DNA from: Stenopsyche tienmushanensis
Lineage: Eukaryota; Arthropoda; Insecta; Trichoptera; Stenopsychidae
NCBI GenBank assembly: GCA_008973525.1
Contig: WACJ01000502.1
Location: 2,666,001 to 2,730,000, forward strand
Length of the DNA stretch: 64,000 nucleotides
Reading direction: 5' to 3'
This document shows, one piece after another, positions 11,241 through 20,936 of this stretch (its first letter is position 1; each line of letters starts with the position of its first letter). Under the pieces are notes generated by a model. That model worked only from the letters and a program-made list of their open reading frames with translations, did no database searches and was not told the origin of the DNA. The position numbers were made by a program, and so were the translations under genes.

Positions 11241-11989
11241 CTAACGTTTTATATCATGAAAAAAAACATTAAATTAATATCTCTTATACTGTTTGTGTCA
11301 TTCATTTTTGAAATAAGGTAATTTACCTGCCGCATCTGTAGATGAAAAATATAAATGATCATAAATTCTGAATTTAACCACATGAATACAATCATCATTT
11401 AAATATTTTCATCTGGGAATGATTCGGTTTTGTTTCATTCATCACATCTGATCTTGATAATATATTGCAGACTCTATAGGAAATAGTTCAAAGAGGAAAT
11501 ATTATATCAAGTTCGTTCCGTCACTTTTGAATGCCGACATATTTTTCACGATTTTTTAATGTCTTTTCGCGATGGAGCAATCTCATTTTGGCGTTTGGTA
11601 TGAAACGAGGCGCCTTTAAGTTGGCTTGAATATTCAGTGCCTCTTTCCATCCGGCACATGGATGTATAATGTGTGTTGCGTTTCTTTTGAGCAGTGTCGT
11701 TATTCAACTTAACGACTTGTACAAGGAAGATTCAACTCCTCGTACGGGAGTTTTATCTGTGCAGAAGAAATCTTCAAATGTGTCAAAAAGCGTAAAAGAA
11801 TGTATGTATTCGAAGAGATGTCGTTAAAAGATGCGGCGCTCGGTAGTACGCGATGTGGGAGGAGGGTGGATCTACGATCGATATATGTGATAAATAATTA
11901 TAAAACACTTACCGATTTATTCAATGGAGATGATTCAATGATATCTGTAACAGAGAAAAATAAAACATATTTTAAAATATATCTAAAAG
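11241..11989. other. No gene recognised
   Basis: The open frame at 11800-12030 runs into the H repeat end and is not called. Nothing else seen. Confidence 0.5.
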
Positions 11990-12082
11990 GATCCCTTTGC
12001 ACCCGCGCTACACGTGGCCTGAAGCAATAAACCATGTAGCTGTGCGTGTGATATTGCAACGCATACCTGGATACTTGTTGGT
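11990..12082 (+). repeat. Family H repeat, 3' end only
   Basis: It has CGCGCTACACGTGGCCTGAA, AAGCAATAAACCATGTAG and then a decayed terminal part (CGCATACCTGGATACTTGTT). It aligns with 3435-3552. The short peptide RATRGLKQ appears in the overlapping frame here and at 3266-3463 only because both derive from this repeat. Confidence 0.7.

Positions 12083-12111
<29 letters not shown>
12083..12111. repeat. TA dinucleotide microsatellite
   Basis: About 14 uninterrupted TA units, directly after the H repeat end. Confidence 0.95.
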
Positions 12112-12113
<2 letters not shown>

Positions 12114-12759
12114 TGATGATTGCAGAAACTATTTGTAAAAAGAAGCACATTTTCTAGTGGATTTAATTATGGAAAAAATTATGTCGTGCATTTTAAAGCT
12201 GAATGCAGAAGTTATCAATAGTAGAAGAGCAAAAAGTCGAACGGTTATGAAGTTGTTCTACAAATTCAAAATCCCGGGAGGCCGTGTGCTGTTCGTAGTC
12301 TTAAATAAACAGGACAGCGATGGCAATGCTTCTAAATATAAGTTATTGTAAATATAAGGCGTGTTATTGCTGCACTCATCCGGTCTCGAGTGCATTCCCA
12401 GGGAATGCAGCTTTGCTTCCTTGCAGCGGCACGTATCGGGAATATTTATGTGAACAGTGCACAGAAACGAGAGGAAGTTCTTATATGACGAGGCAAACCG
12501 ATGACACACATCCATAAATTAATGCGACATGTATCGGTGTCATTTGATGTCGGGCCTGGTACGCCCATAGATCGAAGTTTATCGGTGGCGGAAGTCTTTC
12601 ATTTGCGCTAAAAGTGGAAGTAGATTTCGATTATGGCAGACTTGTATGAAGTATGTTATTACTAGTTCATATATAACATATGTAATCAAAATGTATTGGG
12701 TGCTCCATTGAAAAGTATTATAAATATATATATACATTAAAAAAATGTTTGTTTGTGAT
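12112..12759. other. No gene recognised
   Basis: Overlapping open frames on both strands at 12157-12517, none with a recognised motif. Confidence 0.45.
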
Positions 12760-13022
12760 CTATACACACCTATACTATTCATCCGATTGCAATGAAACTT
12801 TGGTGAGTTATTCAGCGTGTATCTAAGAAGGTTTTTAAATTAACTCAATCATTGTTTATGTGCGGGATTTGTTTTGCGAAAAAGATTGACGGATGCACCA
12901 TGTTGGCGCATAGACTTTGCACTATTTAGCTCGCGCTACACGTGGAATGAAGCAATAAACCACGTAACTATACTACTGTTTATTTTCAAATAATTATTTA
13001 GCGCATGTGGCATTGCAAAGAG
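12760..13022 (+). repeat. Family H repeat, near full copy
   Basis: This copy shows the left part (TATACTATTCATCCGATTGC, then AAACTTTGGTGAGTTATTC). The core GGATGCACCATGTTGGCGCA follows, then the 3' part (CGCGCTACACGTGG, AAGCAATAAACCACGTAACT, GCGCATGTGGCATTGCAA). The GC-rich terminal hairpin seen at 3530-3550 is absent. Confidence 0.75.
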
Positions 13023-13807
13023 TTCAAAACAAAAAAAAACAAAACGAAAGGACGCATGAAAGTGAATTTGATGAAGCTTCTCGTTTGACAGCGTCACTAC
13101 TTTTTCTACTTTGCATTATTTTTTATCTTCATCTACGATATTTTAAGTGATTCTCTTGAAGTTATGTAAATATTCTGTTTTTCTTCTTAGCTCAAAAATA
13201 TTTATTATAGCAAGATTCCTTGCACAAGGGTTTATTCTATAGAGTTGGAGATGCAAACATAGCATCATTAGTATATTCTACATACAAACTAACAACATTA
13301 CAGCTATTAAAGAGCTATGTATATTTTTATACGCATTTACAATGTGTTAATTGTTTGGGAGATTTTCATGTAACCCTATGGACAACAACAATCTCTATTT
13401 GCCCAATGTCAAATCAATTCAAATAAATCTGTTATTTATTTGGACCAAAAGACAACTAAATTTGCATAAAATATTTTTATTACGCGAAAATAAGCTATCC
13501 GTTAGTAATGTGTTAAAAAGTGGAAATTAAAAAAGGCAATGTATACATATTTAAATTTTTCATAAACAATATATTATCCTCAATTATCCAGTGTGACAGA
13601 GATAAATTGGTTAAATAATATGTGTATTTACATAAAGTGATGAGTTGGATGATGCTCACGTCGCTTGAGTGTCCGCACTTAACTGTACGAAGAGACTTTG
13701 GTTGATTAACCGTAACGAGTTAATGAAGCGCCCGTGACAAGTATCTAACATGCCCCCCCCCCCCAGATTAAAATATAAATAATCCTATTATAAAAGAAAG
13801 ACTGTAA
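13023..13807. other. No gene recognised; 12-C homopolymer
   Basis: Unique-looking sequence. A run of 12 C sits at 13753-13764, which is striking in an AT-rich region. No element boundary was found. Confidence 0.5.
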
Positions 13808-14075
13808 GTGCGCGAGATAATAGATGTGATAGTCATTTCGTCGAAAAATGCTGTGCATCGCATATTGATTGAAAATTTGGACATGAGAAAGCTGTGCGCA
13901 AGATGGGTACCGCGTTTGCTCACAATGAAACAAAAACAGCGTCGTAGTAATGTTTCAATCGAATGTTTGGCGATGTTTAACAGCTATGAGGCCGAGTTTT
14001 TGCATCAATTCAGGATGAAACATGAGTCCATCACTTCACATCTGAGGCAAAGGAACACGGAGACCCTATGCTAAC
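13808..14075 (+). pseudogene. mariner transposase fossil, central part
   Basis: The frame reads HRILIENLDM, then RKLCARWVPRLLTMKQKQRR, then CLAMFNSYEAEFLHQF. This is the linker (WVPHEL-like in other mariners) and the run-up to the first catalytic Asp. Where mariners have a DETW block, this copy reads KHESITS, so the catalytic Asp is lost. Only fragments of the N-terminal helix-turn-helix remain upstream. It is adjacent to a LINE tail in convergent orientation, exactly as at 22830-23335. Confidence 0.8.
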
Positions 14076-14149
14076 CCGAGGTGTTAATTGTTTTCGCTAT
14101 TCAGGAATATGCTCAATAAAAGTCTACAGCAAGGTGCAAAACTTGAATG

Positions 14150-14275
14150 TCTTCAAGGTGCGTATTTATTTCCGAAAATGCCGCAAAAAGCCCTAAAAGA
14201 AGACGGAGTGGACACAGGGTCTGTGGCTCCAACTGGTCCGCTTTTCGGACCGCTGACATGACTGATCGGGTGGGT
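14150..14275 (-). pseudogene. LINE ORF2 C-terminal tail fragment
   Basis: The minus strand reads SAVRKADQLEPQTLCPLRLL. It corresponds to SAIRKADRLDTQTLWPLRPL at 22850-22930 (plus) and to SAVRNSDRLDMETLWP at 51600-51680 (minus). In the last copy this lies just after a CPYGDPF..ADHVL zinc-knuckle-like segment, which is why I assign it to a non-LTR retrotransposon tail. The zinc-knuckle part is missing here. About 100 bp separates it from the mariner fossil, where the 22.8 kb copy has almost none. Confidence 0.5.
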
Positions 14276-15983
14276 TATTTAAATTTTACAATCGGTCGAA
14301 AATATTATTGTCTTTATTTACTTGCGGACTTATGCCGACTGAGTCGGCCCAATGTTATAGCGAAGACGAAGAAAAGAGGGATTAGACAACTCGGAGTCAA
14401 AAACGGAGAGTTAATCAGTGTTAATTTATGAAAAGTAGAATGGTCAAATAAAATAAAAACCATGTGCAACTTTCGACTGGGTTGGTATTCTGCGTTTAGC
14501 GCCCCAAACTCAGTTGCGCCTGTGGCGGGCGCCTGCTTTGCTACCCCCTAGTTATGGCTGTGCTAGAAAGTAAGGTTACAAGGGCTTTTGAGGCCGAGAG
14601 ATTTTTTTTGTTTAGAAGTTGGCACGAAGTCGCACCTGGCGTGTTAAAGGGATCATAACGGTAAGTTTGTTTGATCCCGCGGTTTTGTCCCCCATTTTGT
14701 TCAGTCGAATTCTAACATAAATGTTGTAACCTAACTTTCTGGATTACACTCCTAGACAATTTGTATTTGTAAAAACATTTGTTCGATATCCACAGACTGG
14801 ATTTGAAGTGGAACCTTTACAATTAGATTTCAAGAAATGTCTTTCAATGCCAACACTTGGTCAAGATAAGATATTTATTTAGCGGTTAAAAAAGGTTTTA
14901 TATTTCATATCAGATTTATTGGAAAAACGTCCAGTGGCCACATCATAGAGCAGAAAATTTGAAGGTCAGCATTATACAGGTCACCTAGCAGACGACCGGA
15001 CTAATCAAAGGGATGAAAATAAATATACAAGTTTTCATGCATATGTGAATAAATAGAATGTGAAAACCAGCCCTTAAGTTGTTTATTGAGGATATCTATA
15101 CGGGAGGATAGCAGCGATGCCGTTTATTGAAAAAGGCTTTAAGCGTTCTTTTGAAGTGATCCCCGACCTCCATGGTCGACATTCATGACGTGACTTGGAT
15201 AAAAGGAGGCTCTCTCGCTAATTACACCCTGCCAACTAATTAGTCAAATGGTCCCAGTTGAAAAAAAAGTCGTAGCATTTTAAGCTGTGGAAAGTCCCTC
15301 TCGACCACGAAATGCGGCACTGGAGTCGGTTGGTAACGAGCCCTCCTCAAAGCGAGGAGTATCTTCCATTTTGATCTCGTCTTTTATCCGAGAATGCATT
15401 CCATTTCGCTTGCAGTACTGCACAAAGCAAAAACGTACTGGCAGCTATTTGCGACGTCGTCAAATCAAAAGACATCGCCCCGGGCGCTGTTGTTTCTGCT
15501 GATCATGCCGACTGATTCTTCAACAATGCTGCCATTAACGACAGTTTAATATTCAATAAAATTTGCTATGCTGTGTCTTTAATACAATGATTGCGACGGG
15601 ATTTAAATAAGATTTCAGAAGCTAATAAACTATCATTAAATGCGGTGTTGACATAAATGTTTTATATAAAAATAATTTTAATTTTAAAAGTATCGCTTAT
15701 AACAATGGTATCAAACGATCGGTATACGAGACTCCCTATGACGACCTGCAAAACGTCTTTTGATAATAAATTCATGCTAAATCATTATTCTAATGTGAAA
15801 GATCTTCTTTCATTAATATTTACCGATATTTTGTATAATGACTATTTAAAAAAAAGTAATTATTTAAAACAGGGCTTCGGTTCAACTCCGAGTGATCCAT
15901 TTTTAAACGTTTCTATGTGTATCTGGGAGTAACAGACTGAGTACATAGTAAAAATATAGAAAGAGACAAGCTAAACAAAATTC
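14276..15983. other. No gene recognised
   Basis: A 50 bp segment near 14660-14712 (TTTGATCCCGCGGTTTTGTC, CCATTTTGTTCAGT) is shared with 7065-7115, just upstream of a mariner fossil. Frames at 15287-15502 and 15657-15932 have no recognised domain. Confidence 0.5.
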
Positions 15984-16062
15984 AGTAAACCCTTCTATAG
16001 CGTCCTACATAAAGTTGTACATAAAGCCGCCGCAAACGAAGTGGACGCTATAGGAGGGTTGA
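15984..16062. mobile_element. pogo-like MITE, short copy 1
   Basis: The ends are CAGTAAACCCTTCTATAGCG and its near inverted repeat CGCTATAGGAGGGTTGA. This resembles the CAGT...CCTCTATAG termini of pogo/Tigger-type elements. It is only 79 bp long. The full-length family member is at 47315-47498. Confidence 0.8.
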
Positions 16063-16135
16063 GTTTTAAAGAAGTATTATCAAATTAATACAATAAAAAA
16101 TATTCTACATAAGAATGGTGAATATCATATATTAA

Positions 16136-16580
16136 GGGGGTGTTCTAGTCTAGAAATTTGAAAAATTGATTTGGTTTTTATTTTGCATATTTTCAGAATT
16201 TAGACTTTTAAGAATATATAATGAAATTTTTAAACGCGTTTTTTTATAAACTATTTTTTTTAAAAACCGTTGACATGATATTTTAAGTTTTAATCATCTA
16301 ATTTACTTCAAATTTGGAATAAATCTTTTTTATGTAATCCTTCATTAATCCCACTAGTTTCATATTAAAATTATACTTTTAACTATTTAAAAAAAAAAAT
16401 TGAAAAAAAAGCCAATTTTTTTTTAAAATACCTTTTTTACACAGTCGCCATTTTGTATTTTTTTTTGGATATTATATTTTTCTTTCAGGTAGGGAGACTA
16501 CAGATATCTTTACTAATTAAGAATCATTTTAATTTTAGATGACAGGAAGGGCTGAATTCGTATCAACCAAGAAACGCCCC
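16136..16580 (-). mobile_element. M1 MITE, copy b
   Basis: It begins GGGGGTGTTCTAGTCTAGAA and ends GAAACGCCCC, the reverse orientation of copy a. Interior landmarks include AACCGTTGACATGATATTTT and GGTAGGGAGACTACAGATATC. This copy best shows the terminal inverted repeat. Preceding sequence ATTAA and following TTTTTA do not give a clear duplication. Confidence 0.85.
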
Positions 16581-16642
16581 TTTTTACCTCTATTTTTGTA
16601 TATTTTGAAAATGTCAACAAACATCTTGTAAAAATTATATAT

Positions 16643-16970
16643 TGTAGCGTAGGAGATTTATCATCCCATGTAATAACTCTGTTAGTCTCAGCAGATTTAA
16701 TTCACCCGATTGACAGCGACATCTTCCGTCTCTCGCCAGTTGGGTGGTGACGCGCAGGAGGCGGGAGTCGAGGAAATCGTCGGTTAGCCTTGGCTGCGGA
16801 AGGACGTCCTTCCAGCAGCCAGATTACACTTTCTCGTGTGAATAAAGAAGAGAGTCTTTCTGTTCGACGCCCGTCAATCCCCAATCGTCAAGGACGAACT
16901 CGTGCGTTAGCGTGACCATTCCGACGAGCACGTGGGAGCAGGGAGCCGCCCGGGGACTCCTATGTAACAA
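16643..16970 (+). mobile_element. Solo LTR (family L), best full-length copy
   Basis: It starts TGTAGCGTAGGAG, with the TG expected at an LTR start. It continues through CATCTTCCGTCTCTCG, GACGCGCAGGAGGCGGGAG, GGACGTCCTTCCAGCAGCC and the GAATAAAG polyadenylation signal. The R/U5-like tail is CCGACGAGCACGTGGGAG ... GGGGACTCCTATGTAACA, ending in CA. About 328 bp. A family member at 37525-37855 also starts TGTAGCGC. No primer site or gag follows, so it is a solo LTR. The 60-codon minus-strand frame inside is repeat-derived. Confidence 0.75.
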
Positions 16971-17039
16971 TATTTTCAAAAAATTCCATACTTTTTATTG
17001 AACTTGAAAAACCACCCATAATTGTGTCAAAATTATTGT

Positions 17040-17068
17040 CTCTAGACTAGAATAACCCCTCAAATCCA
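17040..17068. repeat. M1 terminal fragment
   Basis: TCTAGACTAGAATAACCCC is the M1 right end (compare TCTAGACTAGAATACCC at 60183). The interior is missing or very diverged. Confidence 0.6.
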
Positions 17069-18371
17069 CACAAAAATCAACCAACCTCTATTTCGCATAA
17101 AACGTGTATTGAACCAAAAAACAGATCTTTTCGAATCGGTTTAATTTCGGTTTGCGTTCTGATAAATATAACGGTTTTATCGGTTTTCAGTTTTCAAAAC
17201 GCTATCCTGCATTTTTTAGTTCCTGGCGTTAAAAGATTTATATTAAATTGTGTATTTGACGGTTAAAATATAATTAAAACTACTGAAAGACGAATTAAGA
17301 AATAGTTATCTCTATCCCACACAGATGAATAATACAGACGATTATTTCTGCTATTTTAATGTATTGATAATTTGCAGATTCAGATGAATAATTAAATGGA
17401 TTTAATGGGGTATTTCAGCTAGTTTTTCTATGAGTGTATTAAAATTTAGCTCTATTGTCATTCGTAATATATTGCCATGAAGGTTTTGAAGATATTTTAA
17501 ACTATATTCATCCATAAGCCTATTGATTTATAGTCTTTAAATTATGAAATTTGCACAGTTCATTCAGTATCTACTATAAAAGCTTTTAGTTTTAATTGGA
17601 TCCACTAATACAAGAAATTAGTCTAAAAACCTGTGTTTTAATCGAACTTTTAGCAAAATGCCAGCGTTTAAAACCGCACCCCAAGAAACGATAAAACGCA
17701 GCTCGGCGGATGTGATATTAAGTTTTCCTTTGATACTTCAGGGGAAATTAAAATTATTATCCACTATTCCGAGGCAATTAAGTTCTCTTCACTTGTCAGA
17801 AAATTACTGACAATTTTCCCGTGGGTATTCAGGAATAATTCGTGCTCCGGGTATTCGTCCGGGTGAGGCGAATTATAATTTATACCGTCGACGACTGGGT
17901 GGAATAATGCATCGCCATCATTCTATTTTTCTTCCGGCGAAGAATATATTTTCCACGGTTTGTTTGTTATGTCAACGAGACGAGCAAAGATATACGGCCA
18001 TGGTCGAATGCGACCAACGCAGTGCACAAGGATGGAATGCACAATTTCAGGATCTTTTTTTGAAGCTTATAGGGGATGAATTTTAAACATCACATTGCAA
18101 TTCTTCCACATCAAATTGTCTACATATAATTTTCCATTCTCTAGGTAAGTGACGGTATGAAGGTGTTATACCTGGCGAATATGAGGGGGTGTAATAAAAC
18201 TTTCCAGTCTAAGCTGTTAATTTTATCATGGGCCAATTTAATGATATGCAGAATAACGTTGGGTCTACCTATTGAAGTCGGCCATAATGCTGCAATAAAT
18301 CAAACTAATTACTTATCGTATACTTTTGCAGCCAATGTTTGAACTGGAATCAACAGTTTATAATAATGTAT
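17069..18371. other. No gene recognised
   Basis: AT-rich unique sequence. An AACGGTTTTATCGGTTTTC motif near 17170-17195 resembles parts of 45395-45470 and 46680-46720 and may mark another old repeat. Confidence 0.45.
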
Positions 18372-18506
18372 AACGGTCCGAGAGCAGAACAGACCCGCGT
18401 GCGAGCGTGGTCATCTTGATGAAGATGTGGGAGCGGGGAGCGGCCCGGGGAATCCGTCTGAGAGCGTTCCTGCTGCACCACGTTACATTGGTGTCAGAAG
18501 TGGGAT
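18372..18506 (+). mobile_element. LTR 3' end plus tRNA-Leu primer site
   Basis: The segment ACAGACCCGCGTGCGAGCGT, GATGTGGGAGCGGGGAGC and GGCCCGGGGAATCC is the U5-like tail of family L. It ends ...GTTACAT and is followed directly by TGGTGTCAGAAGTGGGAT. That 18-mer is complementary to the usual 3' end of animal tRNA-Leu, including CCA, so it is the expected position for reverse-transcription priming. The internal region is lost beyond it. Confidence 0.75.
18489..18506 (+). promoter_or_regulatory. Primer-binding site, tRNA-Leu type
   Basis: TGGTGTCAGAAGTGGGAT begins with TGG, the complement of the tRNA CCA tail. The same motif occurs reversed at 29219-29234 next to another U5-like tail, and at 21866-21879 alone. 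Confidence 0.7.
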
Positions 18507-18544
18507 CCTATTTATTCCACTGATTAACATTCTAATTACATTCA

Positions 18545-18597
18545 ATTAAGTTTCTATAGCGTGATTCCTATATCGATGCTATAGAAGGATTGGCTGT
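18545..18597. repeat. pogo-like MITE fragment
   Basis: TTTCTATAGCGTGATTCCTATATCG followed by GATGCTATAGAAGGATTGGCTG is a decayed, very short version of the family, with recognisable inverted CTATAG ends. Confidence 0.55.
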
Positions 18598-18696
18598 ATT
18601 CGTCGAAGAAGTTCTGAACTTTCTGGATATATTTTGAACGATTTTATTTTAAATAATATCAAGTCGATTGGTATGGATCTTTCTTTTATAGACTTT

Positions 18697-18789
18697 TTTA
18701 ACGCTTTGTGGACACGTCTGCATTATGCGTCATTTTTTCATATCAAATATGATGCATAATGCAGACGTGTCCAGCCAAAGCATTAAAAT
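18697..18789. repeat. Near-perfect 36-bp hairpin
   Basis: The left arm 18698-18733 contains GGACACGTCTGCATTATGCG. The right arm 18751-18788 contains GCATAATGCAGACGTGTCC. The arms pair with a two-base bulge and two changes, one of which would be G:U in RNA. The loop is short (about 17 bases). It could be a fold-back MITE or a hairpin RNA precursor; the sequence alone does not decide. Confidence 0.85.
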
Positions 18790-19734
18790 CAAATTCTTAC
18801 TCATTGATCAAATACAAATTGTTTAAATAAATTACCAATAATAAGAAAATATAAAATTTGAAATATTCAAGAAAAAAAGATTTTCCCTACAATAAAAATA
18901 TTGGGACATTTCCATTATGTAATACATTAGATGATATCAAAAGGATTTGCTCTTAGAAGAAATTACAGAATTTCCCATTTCTTTCGGGAGTATTTATAAG
19001 CTCTCCCCTTTTGCCCGGAGAATACTTAGCCTTTGTAAATCTAGAAGGCTTAACTTTTAACAGGTCTTCCGCTCAATAGTTTTTGTCTTTCTTCTTAAAG
19101 TACACATTCTATCGAGTGTCCTTTATGGTTCGCCACCTCAATATTCAATATACCCTTTAGCGAGCGGATTACCTTTTATGACCTTTTTTCGACGGCGAAA
19201 TTAGATTTAAATCTGGCATCAAATAATTACGCAAGAATTGGCCCTTGGAGAATTGCCGGCGATACGGAAAAAAAATGTAGAAATTCGTATCTTTACGTTT
19301 GTTGCTTAAAACAAAGGCGTTTTTACTACCCTTTGACATTTAATTAACGATCCTACTTATATTGTTTATAAGCCGCTCCAGGACGAATGCTTTGAATTTG
19401 TTATATTGGCTCAGGGCTCTTATTTGTTCGGAAGGATTTCAGAACTTCATCGATTTTATATAAATAATGAAACATTGCGTTCAAACGCCGTGGGGTGCCA
19501 ATAGGAGAGCTTCTCGCCTGTTGCGTGAAAAATAAGAGTAAAGTTTCAGGCTTTATTGTCTCAAGTTTTATTAGCTGCTATCCTTTCTTCAGGCTTTATT
19601 AAATTATACAAGGAAATGCGTGATCTTTTGATATAGGATCGCATGTTTGTTCGTACGTCATCGACTCAAAATAAATTACTCATGGATTTACCTATATCCA
19701 ATAACATCCAAGAACTTTCAATGCAAATCACTAG
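18790..19734. other. No gene recognised
   Basis: Unique-looking sequence with only short frames. Confidence 0.5.
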
Positions 19735-19900
19735 ACTAAATAATGCCGACCCAATTTCATGTTGTGACCGGATTCGAATGATACAGAAAGAACATTATCG
19801 CACATTGAGTGCGGAGATTAGTGAATCGAAGACAGAGACGGACAGAGTGTCTTGCGTCTCATCCTACAAAGGTCGTGCTGTAAAAGTACCCCTACACTAG
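19735..19900 (+). mobile_element. piggyBac-like MITE (R), copy 2, left half
   Basis: It has ACATTGAGTGCGGAGATTAG, GAGTGTCTTGCGTCTCATC and GGTCGTGCTGTAAAAGTACC, all family landmarks. It stops abruptly before the right half. The next element (family T) begins 15 bp later. Confidence 0.75.
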
Positions 19901-19914
19901 TGTTAGTGGTCTTA

Positions 19915-20228
19915 TCTTATATATAAAAATGAATTGGGTTTTGTTCGTTCGAAATGCGCTGCCATATCGTTCATTGGATTGCAATAAAACTTCGTCCACT
20001 TATTGCTAAAAATTCCGCAAGTAATATAGGCACATAATATATAAAAATCAATGTTTGTTTATCCGTATTTAATGCGCTGCCATACTGTTCGTTCGATTGC
20101 GATAAAACTTTGCCAACTTATTGTTTGCACTTTTTCAAATAATATACGTATAGTACAATTAACTTACCATAGATCTTACATATAAAAAACAATGTTTGTA
20201 TGTTTGTTCATATTTATAATAAAACCAA
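19915..20228 (+). repeat. Tandem-unit dispersed repeat (family T), copy 2
   Basis: Two full units and a partial third: TATATAAAAATGAATTGGG..., TATATAAAAATCAATGTTTG..., CATATAAAAAACAATGTTTG. Each of the first two carries GCGCTGCCATA and AATAAAACTT or GATAAAACTT. It is the reverse complement of 150-480. Confidence 0.8.
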
Positions 20229-20570
20229 CCAACGATATTTTAGAATTATTACTTCTGTCTTAATTAACACAAGTCAAATAAAGTTATAAGGAAGTTTAAT
20301 AATCATTTTAAGCAGTGAGAAACTATAAAATAAACATAGACTTGCTCAGGTCGTGATTTGTATTCGAATATAGTAGATGTTTTTATCCATTGATAATTAA
20401 GAACAGCGAGTGGTTTTAAAACAACAAGGATCTAATCAGGTCATGATTTGGGTTCTTCAATATTAAGGTGATAAATAGATACAAGATTTGGGTGATAAAT
20501 ATTATACAAATAATACATACAATTTAATAACGGATCCTTGATATTTTAAGGGACATATGTACAATATCAA
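20229..20570. other. No gene recognised
   Basis: AT-rich. Nothing supported. Confidence 0.5.
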
Positions 20571-20932
20571 CCCCTTACAGAGGTAAGACACAGAGTTGTG
20601 TTCGAATCCAAGTGATTCATAAAGAGCATTCTTACACGCTGAGCTCGGAGACAAACAGAGACGGAGAGTGTCTTGCACGTTGAGTTTAGATTGAAACAGA
20701 GACAGAAAGAGTATATTGCGTACATCGTCATGTATGGATCGTTAACTCAAATTTATCAACTAATAATTAATCAATTTCAAGTATATTGTTTATGTTTATT
20801 TGAAGAAATTATCGAATATTGTGTGCAATCGACAATGTTTATTTATTTATGTACAAACTTCGTACACGCTGCGACGGTCCTGACAAATAAGTGTATTTGT
20901 ACGAATGATAAATGGCGGTTATACTCAAAGGG
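20571..20932 (+). mobile_element. piggyBac-like MITE (R), copy 3, both ends present
   Basis: The left end is CCCCTTACAGAGG after TCAA. The right end is ATACTCAAAGGG followed by an intact TTAA (20933-20936). The right end reads CCCTTTGAGTAT on the other strand, close to the left end of copy 1. At 362 bp it is shorter than the 516 bp copy, having lost the middle. The interior has GCATTCTTACACGCTGAG and GAATATTGTGTGC. Confidence 0.8.
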
Positions 20933-20936
20933 TTAA

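Noticed and set aside
12083..12111. TA run as a possible promoter or origin feature.
   Set aside because: A simple microsatellite at a repeat boundary, with no other supporting signal.
15870..15900. GGTTCAACTCCGAGTGATCC resembling the T-arm of a tRNA.
   Set aside because: No acceptor pairing, D-arm or anticodon arm could be found around it.
19735..19900. Conserved peptide-like string RTLSAEISES seen in frames at several places.
   Set aside because: It recurs only within copies of MITE family R and appears on different strands with stops. Conservation comes from the DNA repeat, not from a protein.
20600..20625. TGTTCGAATCCAAGTGATTC resembling a tRNA box B.
   Set aside because: No box A at the right distance and no cloverleaf arms. 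It falls inside a family R copy.
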